Shown here: one piece after another, positions 6,945 to 12,022 of the stretch
How positions within the stretch are numbered: the first letter of the stretch is position 1
Layout of the letters: every line of letters starts with the position of its first letter
Assembly: GCA_913056285.1 (NCBI GenBank)
Contig: CAJXNE010000048.1
Span: 1-12,022 of the forward strand
From: an uncultured Zetaproteobacteria bacterium
GTDB lineage: Bacteria; Pseudomonadota; Zetaproteobacteria; Mariprofundales; Mariprofundaceae
Length of the DNA stretch: 12,022 bases
Direction: 5' to 3'
Position numbers and translations under genes: made by a program
Notes under the pieces: generated by a model
The model's input: the letters and a program-made list of their open reading frames with translations, nothing else
Databases searched by the model: none
What the model was told of the DNA's origin: nothing

Positions 6945-7975
6945 TACGCTCTGATATTAAGGCATTAGCCGCCTATCATGTGCCGGATAGCTCCGGCATG
7001 ATGAAACTCGATGCCATGGAGAACCCATTCTCCCTGCCTGACGGGTTGCGCGACCCATGGCGTGATGTGCTGGCGAAAGTCGAGATCAATCGTTATCCGG
7101 ACGCTGATATGGCGGAGCTGCGCGGGCAGATTGCCGCCCATGCCGGCGTCAATGCAGATCAGATTTTGCTGGGTAATGGCTCCGATGAAATTATTCAGAT
7201 GATTCTGCTTGCCGTTTGCGCTGGCGCCTGCGTGGTGCCTGCGCCGACATTTGTGATGTATGATCTGATTTCGCACTGGTTAAAACGGCCGGTGGCTTCG
7301 GTTCCGCTGTCGGCTGATTTTCATCTGGATGCCGATCAATTCCTGCAGGTTTGCGCCCGTGAGAAGGCGGAAGTCGCATTTCTGGCTTGCCCGAATAATC
7401 CAACCGGTAATCTGTGGCCGGAAGCAACGATTCGCAAAATTGCTGAGGGCTTTGATGGGCTACTGGTAATCGATGAAGCCTACGGGCCATTTTCAGAGCG
7501 CACACATACCCACCTTCTTGCCAAAAATGTGATGGTCTTACGCACATTTTCCAAACTGGGCTGGGCCGGTTTGCGACTGGGTTATTTGATCGGTGAAGCC
7601 GAACAAATTGCACAGATGAATAAGGTGCGAATGCCCTATAATATTAATGCGCTGACCCAGGCATCCGCCTCATTCCTGCTGGATCATTTTGACGTATTCG
7701 AACAGCAGGCCGCCGAGATCAAGGAAGAACGCGAACGGGTCATGGCAGCACTATCGGCAATAAATGTAGTGACCGCTTTCCCATCACAAACCAATTTTAT
7801 TCTGCTGCGCGTACCTGATGCCGATGCAGTGTTCGAGGCATTGAAGCGGCACGGCATTCTGGTCAAGAACATGAACAGCGCACGCGGCTTGCTTGCCAAT
7901 TGCCTGCGTATCACGATTGGCAGCAAAGCGGAAAATGATGCAGTGCTAAAAGCACTGGGGGAGATTCTGATATGA
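6941..7975 (+). CDS. hisC: Histidinol-phosphate aminotransferase
   Basis: PLP enzyme that transaminates imidazole-acetol phosphate with glutamate to histidinol phosphate. The product is 344 aa, a fold type I aminotransferase of usual length. Seen: LDAMENPF near the N-terminus, the LGNGSDEIIQM phosphate-binding segment at about 77-87, PNNPTGN at 151-157, DEAY at 178-181, the Schiff-base lysine Lys205 in TFSKLGWAGLRLGYLIG, and Arg323 in LRITIG. The start is GTG within a GTGA overlap with the hisD stop, and the next residues IRSDIKALAAYHV fit the family, so the non-ATG start is well supported by position. The stop overlaps the hisB ATG (ATGA). Confidence 0.96.
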   Translation: MIRSDIKALAAYHVPDSSGMMKLDAMENPFSLPDGLRDPWRDVLAKVEINRYPDADMAELRGQIAAHAGVNADQILLGNGSDEIIQMILLAVCAGACVVPAPTFVMYDLISHWLKRPVASVPLSADFHLDADQFLQVCAREKAEVAFLACPNNPTGNLWPEATIRKIAEGFDGLLVIDEAYGPFSERTHTHLLAKNVMVLRTFSKLGWAGLRLGYLIGEAEQIAQMNKVRMPYNINALTQASASFLLDHFDVFEQQAAEIKEERERVMAALSAINVVTAFPSQTNFILLRVPDADAVFEALKRHGILVKNMNSARGLLANCLRITIGSKAENDAVLKALGEILI

Positions 7976-8559
7976 GTCGCAAGGCAAACATTGAACGTAG
8001 CACCAAAGAGACATCCATCAAGCTGAGCCTTGATCTGGATGGCACAGGTCAGGCTGATCTGAATTCATCGATTCCGTTTCTCGATCACATGCTGGAGCAG
8101 ATTGCCCGCCACGGCCTGGTTGATCTGAGCGTTGCTGCGACCGGCGACCGCGAGATTGATGATCACCACACAGTGGAAGATATCGGCATCTGCCTCGGCG
8201 AAGCGCTGCGTGAGGCCATTGGGGATAAGGCGGGCATTGTACGCTACGGCCATGCCTATGTTCCACTGGATGAAGCATTATCACGCGTTGTACTCGATTT
8301 TTCCGGTCGCCCCGGTCTGGAATATCATATTGATTTCCCCAAGGAAACGGTAGGCGGATTCGATATCGATCTGTTCAAGGAATTCTTCCAGGCAGTGAGC
8401 AATCACGGACACATCACGCTGCATATCGATGCTCTGCGCGGCGGCAATAATCACCACATCATCGAAACCGTATTCAAGGCATTCGGTCGCGCCTTGCGCA
8501 TGGCGACCGCATCCGACCCGCGTCAAAGCGGGATTCCATCAACCAAGGGAGCGTTGTGA
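7972..8559 (+). CDS. hisB: Imidazoleglycerol-phosphate dehydratase (monofunctional)
   Basis: Manganese enzyme that dehydrates imidazole-glycerol phosphate to imidazole-acetol phosphate. The product is 195 aa, the monofunctional dehydratase without the N-terminal histidinol phosphatase found in E. coli HisB. Seen: FLDHMLEQIARHG at 37-49, the metal-binding DHHTVEDIGICLGEAL at 64-79, and the second histidine motif GGNNHHIIETVFKAF at 157-171. A separate histidinol-phosphate phosphatase is therefore needed and is not in the window. The ATG overlaps the hisC stop by 4 nt. It is followed by a 76-bp spacer with short repeats before hisH. Confidence 0.97.
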   Translation: MSRKANIERSTKETSIKLSLDLDGTGQADLNSSIPFLDHMLEQIARHGLVDLSVAATGDREIDDHHTVEDIGICLGEALREAIGDKAGIVRYGHAYVPLDEALSRVVLDFSGRPGLEYHIDFPKETVGGFDIDLFKEFFQAVSNHGHITLHIDALRGGNNHHIIETVFKAFGRALRMATASDPRQSGIPSTKGAL

Positions 8560-8563
8560 AGGC

Positions 8564-8625
8564 GTTAGATGTGAGGTGTAGGATGTTAGATGCATTTATT
8601 TCACGCCTTGCCTCTTCCATCTCAC
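8564..8625. repeat. Degenerate heptamer repeat array in the hisB-hisH spacer
   Basis: Four back-to-back 7-bp units run GTTAGAT, GTGAGGT, GTAGGAT and GTTAGAT (8564-8591), with consensus GTNRGRT. After a gap, two related units lie on the opposite strand: GTGAGAT (8619-8625) and GGAAGAG (8612-8618). A 7-bp inverted pair AAGGCGT (8559-8565) and ACGCCTT (8603-8609) encloses the array. The array is non-coding and interrupts an otherwise tightly packed operon. It looks related to the array after hisF. Confidence 0.65.
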
Positions 8626-8635
8626 AGGCCTGACC

Positions 8636-9265
8636 ATGATCGGACTCATCAACTATGGCATGGGGAACCTGCATTCGGTGGCCAAGGCTTTGGAGAAAGT
8701 CGGGGGTTCGGTTGAACTGGTCAGCGATGCCGAGAAATTAAACAGCTATGACCGCATCGTATTGCCCGGCGTCGGAGCGTTCCGTGATTGTATCGGCGCG
8801 CTCAAAGATACCGGTATGGATGCCGCGCTGAAAGATGTGTTGGCTTCCGGCACGCCGTTTCTCGGTATTTGTCTCGGCATGCAGATATTGATGGATGTAT
8901 CGCATGAATTCGGTCGACATCCCGGACTGGGCCTGATTCCCGGCGCAGTCAAACCATTCCCCGAACAGCACTCGGAACGCGGTTTCAAGATTCCGCACAT
9001 GGGCTGGAATGATGTGGTGCTGTCATCCGAAAAAACACCGCATCCGGTGCTGGAACCACTGGCTGGTCAACAAGTGTATTATGTGCATTCCTTCTGCTGC
9101 ATGCCGGAAAACCCGGAGCACCTGCTTGGTGTCTGTTCCTATGGCGATTTCCCGTTTGCCGCAGCCATTGGCCGCGACAATATCGTAGCGGTTCAATTCC
9201 ACCCCGAAAAATCACAGCGTGCAGGATTAGCGCTGCTGGAGGCATTTCTGCAATGGCATCCGTAA
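8636..9265 (+). CDS. hisH: Imidazole glycerol phosphate synthase, glutaminase subunit
   Basis: Class I glutamine amidotransferase that supplies ammonia to HisF. The product is 209 aa, normal length. The catalytic triad is complete: Cys79 in FLGICLGMQ, His189 and Glu191 in AVQFHPEKSQ. The GVGAF motif (45-49) and the N-terminus IGLINYGMGNLHSV are typical of HisH. The ATG follows a short AGG-containing ribosome region in the repeat-bearing spacer. Its end overlaps the hisA start by 13 nt. Confidence 0.97.
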   Translation: MIGLINYGMGNLHSVAKALEKVGGSVELVSDAEKLNSYDRIVLPGVGAFRDCIGALKDTGMDAALKDVLASGTPFLGICLGMQILMDVSHEFGRHPGLGLIPGAVKPFPEQHSERGFKIPHMGWNDVVLSSEKTPHPVLEPLAGQQVYYVHSFCCMPENPEHLLGVCSYGDFPFAAAIGRDNIVAVQFHPEKSQRAGLALLEAFLQWHP

Positions 9266-9993
9266 ATACATTTGAACTGATTCCCGCGATTGATCTGAAA
9301 GGCGGCCATTGTGTCCGCCTCAAGCAGGGGCGCATGGATGATGCGACTGATTATGGCGATGATCCGGCAGCGATGGCTGCGCACTGGCAGTCGCTTGGTG
9401 CAACACGTTTGCACGTGGTTGATCTGGATGGCGCCTTTGCCGGCAAGCCGGCCAATCGAGAAGCCATTCGGGCCATTTGTGCTGAAATGAAGATTCCCGT
9501 CCAACTTGGCGGTGGATTGCGTGATTTGTCGATGATCGAAGGCACATTAAGTTTGGGTGTGGAGCGTGTGATTCTTGGTTCTATTGCGATTTCTGATCCC
9601 GGTATGGTGACTGAGGCTTGCCGTGCGTTCCCGGGTCAGATTTGTGTCGGTATTGATGCCAAAGCAGGCATGGTGGCTGTGCATGGTTGGGATGATGTGA
9701 CCGATGTAACAGCAGTTGATCTGGCACACCAGTTTGAAGATGCCGGCGTGGCAGCAATTATCTATACGGATATTGCGCGGGATGGGATGCTGACCGGACC
9801 GAATATAGAAGAAACAGTGAATCTGGCACGTGCCATTTCTATTCCGGTCATCGTCTCCGGCGGCGTAGCGCGATTGGCCGATGTCAACGCCTGTGCTACC
9901 CATGCCATTACAGGTATCTGCGGCGCTATTACAGGCCGCGCTATCTATGAAGGTTCGCTCGATTTCGCAGCGGCCATGAGTGCATTAAAATAA
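9253..9993 (+). CDS. hisA: ProFAR isomerase (phosphoribosylformimino-AICAR-phosphate isomerase)
   Basis: Amadori isomerase that converts ProFAR to PRFAR in histidine synthesis. The product is 246 aa, a (beta/alpha)8 barrel of normal length. Seen: the catalytic Asp14 in IPAIDLKGGHCVRL, VVDLDGAFAG at 55-64, the phosphate site QLGGGLRD at 84-91, GIDAKAG with Asp135, and YTDIARDGMLTGPN at 171-184 with the second-half Asp. This Asp-Asp pattern and its place next to hisH and hisF mark it as HisA rather than HisF. The ATG lies inside the end of hisH (13-nt overlap) with GGAGG ten bases upstream. hisF begins immediately after its TAA. Confidence 0.97.
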   Translation: MASVNTFELIPAIDLKGGHCVRLKQGRMDDATDYGDDPAAMAAHWQSLGATRLHVVDLDGAFAGKPANREAIRAICAEMKIPVQLGGGLRDLSMIEGTLSLGVERVILGSIAISDPGMVTEACRAFPGQICVGIDAKAGMVAVHGWDDVTDVTAVDLAHQFEDAGVAAIIYTDIARDGMLTGPNIEETVNLARAISIPVIVSGGVARLADVNACATHAITGICGAITGRAIYEGSLDFAAAMSALK

Positions 9994-10749
9994 ATGTTAT
10001 CAAAGCGAATTATCCCCTGCCTCGATGTGGCGCACGGACGCGTGGTCAAGGGCGTGCAATTTGTCGATATCATTGATGCCGGCGACCCGGTAGAGGCAGC
10101 CATCAAATATGATGAGCAAGGGGCAGATGAACTGACCTTTCTCGATATCCGCGCCAGCCATGAAAGCAGGGATACCCTCTATCATATGGTCACCGAAGTG
10201 GCCGAACATGTGTTTATGCCGCTTACTGTCGGCGGCGGCGTTAAGGCATTGGGCGATATCGAAAATCTGCTGCATGCCGGGGCGGACAAGGTGTCCATCA
10301 ATACTGCGGCAATTATCACGCCGGAGCTGGTGAAAGATGCGGCAGAGCGTTTTGGCTCGTCTACGATTGTGGTCGCTGTTGATGCCAAGGCTGTCGATGA
10401 TCACTGGGAATGCTTCACGCATGGCGGCAGGAAGCCAACAGGATTGAATGCGGTAGACTGGGCCAGACGTATGTCAGATTACGGGGCCGGAGAGATTCTG
10501 CTGACCAGCATGGATGCCGACGGTACCAAAGATGGATACGATATTCCGCTGACCCGCGCCGTATCCGATGCAGTCACGGCCAATGTGGTGGCATCCGGCG
10601 GTGTTGGTACGCTGGAGCATTTGGCCGCAGGTTTGACCGAAGGCAAAGCCGATGCCGTATTGGCCGCTTCGATTTTCCATTTCGGCACCTTCACCATCCA
10701 TGAGGCCAAAGCTCATCTGGCTTCCAAAGGCATCCCGGTTCGCCTCTAA
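9994..10749 (+). CDS. hisF: Imidazole glycerol phosphate synthase, cyclase subunit
   Basis: Barrel enzyme that joins PRFAR and ammonia from HisH to make imidazole-glycerol phosphate and AICAR. AICAR feeds back to purine synthesis. The product is 251 aa, normal length. Seen: catalytic Asp11 and Asp130 (IIPCLDVAHGRVVKGV and VVAVDAKAV), Lys19, the TVGGGVK phosphate site at 78-84, LTSMDADGTKDGYD at 170-183, and ASGGVG at 200-205. The ATG follows the hisA TAA with no gap. It is the last recognised his gene here. Instead of hisI and hisE, a 74-bp repeat-bearing spacer and a DedA gene follow. Confidence 0.97.
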   Translation: MLSKRIIPCLDVAHGRVVKGVQFVDIIDAGDPVEAAIKYDEQGADELTFLDIRASHESRDTLYHMVTEVAEHVFMPLTVGGGVKALGDIENLLHAGADKVSINTAAIITPELVKDAAERFGSSTIVVAVDAKAVDDHWECFTHGGRKPTGLNAVDWARRMSDYGAGEILLTSMDADGTKDGYDIPLTRAVSDAVTANVVASGGVGTLEHLAAGLTEGKADAVLAASIFHFGTFTIHEAKAHLASKGIPVRL

Positions 10750-10758
10750 TGCCCTCCG

Positions 10759-10817
10759 CCATTCACCATTCACCATTCACCATTCTCTCTTTCCCCCTCA
10801 CCGTTCACTGCTCACAC
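10759..10817. repeat. Degenerate heptamer repeat array in the hisF-dedA spacer
   Basis: CCATTCA occurs three times in tandem and once as CCATTCT (10759-10786). After a 10-nt pyrimidine stretch come three further 7-mers, CTCACCG, TTCACTG and CTCACAC (10797-10817). Read on the minus strand these are GTG/TGA-rich units such as TGAATGG and CGGTGAG, like those in the hisB-hisH spacer. The array fills almost the entire gap between hisF and dedA and leaves no visible ribosome site for dedA. Confidence 0.75.
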
Positions 10818-10823
10818 CACTAA

Positions 10824-11420
10824 ATGGAATGGGCCCAACAATTCGTTGAACAATATGGCTATTGGGCCGTATTTATCTGGACGTTTATTGAAGGTGAAAC
10901 TGTGTTTATCGCGGCTGCTGCTCTGGCTGCGGCAGGTATGATGGAGCCGTGGAAGGTGATTGTGGTTGCCGCCAGCGGCGCTTATGCCGGGCATCTTGTG
11001 TTTTTTACCATCGGTCGCTGGAAAGGGCTCGAGCTTATTGAAAGCGTTCCCTCGCTCAATCGCCATTATCCCAAAGCCAATGTTGTCCTGGATCGCTATG
11101 CCCACTGGTCGATATTCATATTCCAGTATCTTTATGGCACGCGTTTGGTGGCAGCGATTCTGTTCGGATGTTCGAGCATAGGCTTTGCCCGTTTCGCCTT
11201 GTTGCAAATCGTCAACTGTTTGATCTGGTCGCTGGTGATTTATTCGATCGGCCACCTGCTTGGTATGGCCGGCGCAGCGATTTTACATGCGTTCGGTATT
11301 TACGGACTGATTATAGCGCTGGCTATGCTTATTTTGTTTGGCGTCTGGGCTTATTTTCGCTATGGGCATCATCATGTGCGCAAGCATCTGGATCATCATG
11401 ATCGCACGATGGAATCGTAA
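10824..11420 (+). CDS. DedA-family inner-membrane protein, YohD-like
   Basis: DedA (VTT-domain) proteins are polytopic inner-membrane proteins. Several act as flippases or recyclers of polyprenyl or phospholipid carriers, but the substrate of this one is not known. The product is 198 aa, close to E. coli YohD. Seen: a QYGYWAV N-terminus and FIEGETVF (21-28), matching the EGET region of YohD, hydrophobic segments at about 12-38, 43-64, 97-118, 124-147 and 152-178, the conserved glycine-arginine element YGTRLVAAILFG at 104-115, and a His-rich cytoplasmic tail (GHHHVRKHLDHHD) at 181-193. The ATG matches the start of YohD-like proteins, though no ribosome site is visible. It lies 74 bp after hisF on the same strand and may be read through from the operon. 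Its presence is probably not related to histidine synthesis. Confidence 0.88.
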   Translation: MEWAQQFVEQYGYWAVFIWTFIEGETVFIAAAALAAAGMMEPWKVIVVAASGAYAGHLVFFTIGRWKGLELIESVPSLNRHYPKANVVLDRYAHWSIFIFQYLYGTRLVAAILFGCSSIGFARFALLQIVNCLIWSLVIYSIGHLLGMAGAAILHAFGIYGLIIALAMLILFGVWAYFRYGHHHVRKHLDHHDRTMES

Positions 11421-11706
11421 CAATTAACATCTATTTCCTTTTATTCTTGGTTATCTTTGTGCTCTAAACCCTGCCAATGGTATTGTCACTTTTTCTTTAA
11501 AAATTTGTTTAAGAGTATCTTTCATGCGATAGGCTCTATCTTTAAAGGCGTCTTTTATCTGTTTCATAAATTCACCCCGCATCGTTAATGTGTATCCACT
11601 GATACCTTTATTCCTTGGGTTAGAAATGAGATCTAATATAGACTACACTTTAGACAATATTTATGTAGAATATTACCTTTAAACACAATATTTAAGAGTT
11701 GAGATC
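11421..11706. other. AT-rich intergenic stretch between dedA and the HTH gene
   Basis: G+C falls to 19 of 60 bases at 11461-11520 and 14 of 60 at 11641-11700, far below the his operon. The stretch contains a minus-strand small ORF (separate entry), two AATATT elements around TATGTAG at about 11656-11674, and TAGACA at 11651-11656, which resembles a -35 for the HTH gene but lacks a convincing -10 at normal spacing. No terminator for dedA is evident. Confidence 0.6.
11451..11567 (-). CDS. Possible small ORF or 3' remnant of a lost gene
   Basis: A minus-strand frame from ATG 11567 to TAA 11451 gives 38 aa, MKQIKDAFKDRAYRMKDTLK and onward, basic and probably helical. GGGGTGA lies about four bases before this ATG and would serve as a ribosome site. 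The frame stays open upstream to a TAG at 11643-11645 (63 codons stop to stop), and the extra residues (for example NPRNKGISGYTLTMRGEF) also look like protein, but no good start lies there. It could be the C-terminal end of a decayed gene, or a genuine small protein from ATG 11567 or 11582. I do not recognise the family. It points away from the HTH gene. Confidence 0.3.
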   Translation of the reverse strand: MKQIKDAFKDRAYRMKDTLKQIFKEKVTIPLAGFRAQR

Positions 11707-11937
11707 GTGCCTGTTTCACCTAGTGATCTAAAAAAATTACGTAAAAGATTTAACTACACGCAAGCTGATGCTGCAGAAACTGTTCGGGTAAGTCGTCGCA
11801 CATGGATGAGTTGGGAGCTTGGGTTAGACACGGAAAACCATAGGGTAATGCCAGAAGGTCTCATTGAACTGTTTTGTATTAAACATCATATTGATTATAA
11901 AGTTGTTGACTCTAAAATACACATAGTGTATATTTGA
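11707..11937 (+). CDS. Small Xre/Cro-type helix-turn-helix regulator
   Basis: The 76-aa product carries a Cro/C1-type HTH at about residues 6-38: LKKLRKRFNYTQADAAETVRVSRRTWMSWELG, where TQADAAETVRVSRRTW forms the two recognition helices. A short C-terminal part (MPEGLIELFCIKHHIDYKVV and onward) follows without an enzyme domain. Such proteins usually repress their own or nearby genes in phages, plasmids or toxin-antitoxin and other mobile modules. The start is GTG at 11707, supported by the proximity of the HTH to the N-terminus and by AAGAG nine to ten bases upstream. AT-rich DNA and AT-rich codon choice differ from the his operon and suggest transfer. A terminator follows directly, and palindromes that may be operators lie at its 3' end. 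Target genes are unknown and may lie beyond the right edge. Confidence 0.85.
   Translation: MPVSPSDLKKLRKRFNYTQADAAETVRVSRRTWMSWELGLDTENHRVMPEGLIELFCIKHHIDYKVVDSKIHIVYI
11906..11934 (+). promoter_or_regulatory. Promoter-like sequence with palindromic operator inside the 3' end of the HTH gene
   Basis: TTGACT (11906-11911) and TATATT (11929-11934) are 17 bp apart, a near-ideal sigma-70 pair. Between and over them lies ATACACATAGTGTAT (11917-11931), a palindrome with 6-bp arms around ATA. Binding there would block RNA polymerase. The predicted start at about 11941 would run directly into the terminator at 11940-11966, so the site might yield only a very short RNA, or act mainly as a binding site. 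Confidence 0.5.
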
Positions 11938-11939
11938 CT

Positions 11940-11966
11940 TAAGCCTGTGGAAACGGGTTTATTTTT
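11940..11966 (+). terminator. Rho-independent terminator after the HTH gene
   Basis: TAAGCCTGT (11940-11948), the GNRA-type tetraloop GGAA (11949-11952) and ACGGGTTTA (11953-11961) form a 9-bp stem with two G-U pairs in the RNA. Five T residues follow (11962-11966). It starts three bases after the HTH gene stop codon. The stem is modest in strength. Confidence 0.65.
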
Positions 11967-11994
11967 AGATTCCAATGTACACTATGTGTATATG
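11966..11994 (+). promoter_or_regulatory. Second promoter-operator copy, 60 bp downstream of the first
   Basis: TAGATT (11966-11971) and TATATG (11989-11994) sit exactly 60 bp after the first pair, with the same 17-bp spacing. Between them TACACTATGTGTA (11978-11990) is a palindrome with the same 5-bp arms as the first site and an inverted centre (TAT instead of ATA). The hexamers are weaker than in the first copy. A start at about 12001 would drive a gene beyond the window. An ATG at 12015-12017 is too close to the edge to judge. Confidence 0.45.
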
Positions 11995-12022
11995 TTACCG
12001 CACGCAATTCTCTAATGGGAAA

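Noticed and set aside
8564..8625. CRISPR array in the hisB-hisH spacer
   Set aside because: Units are 7 bp, contiguous and degenerate, without spacers or cas genes.
11707..11937. Restriction-modification controller (C) protein
   Set aside because: Size and HTH fit, but the palindromes do not resemble known C-boxes, lie at the gene's 3' end, and no restriction or methylase gene is in view.

Overview
This window is a chromosomal stretch of a Gram-negative proteobacterium, most likely of the beta/gamma/zeta group. The reasons are the murA-hisGDCBHAF gene order, a short-form HisG, a homoserine kinase of the aminoglycoside-phosphotransferase fold, and argS followed by a gene for a single-pass, SPOR-type envelope protein. 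I cannot fix the genus from sequence alone. Most of the window has mid-50s GC (for example 34 of 60 bases at 6601-6660). The last ~600 bases are AT-rich (14 of 60 G+C at 11641-11700).

Left block, minus strand (about 1-3312): thrB (homoserine kinase), then argS (arginyl-tRNA synthetase), then an envelope protein that runs off the left edge. In front of argS lies a nine-codon, Arg-rich reading frame that ends two bases before the argS GTG start. It could be a leader peptide. A 298-bp divergent spacer (3313-3610) holds two inverted repeats and separates this block from the rightward genes.

Central block, plus strand (3611-10749): murA (first committed step of peptidoglycan synthesis) followed by hisG, hisD, hisC, hisB, hisH, hisA and hisF. 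The genes are packed with 4-13 nt overlaps or no gap, except for spacers before hisD and hisH. Together the his genes cover most of histidine synthesis from PRPP and ATP. hisI, hisE and the HisG regulatory partner hisZ are absent here and must be elsewhere. A YohD-like DedA membrane protein gene sits where hisI/hisE often lie. The hisB-hisH and hisF-dedA spacers both carry degenerate 7-bp tandem repeats.

Right block (11421-12022): AT-rich DNA with a possible small ORF or gene remnant on the minus strand, an Xre-type HTH regulator on the plus strand and a rho-independent terminator just after it. Two palindromes with 60-bp centre spacing flank the terminator, and each lies inside a promoter-like sequence. 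This looks like the edge of an acquired module that continues beyond the window. The core genes are ordinary housekeeping genes. The less explained material is the heptamer repeats, the divergent-spacer hairpin, the argS leader frame and the tandem operator-promoters at the right end.
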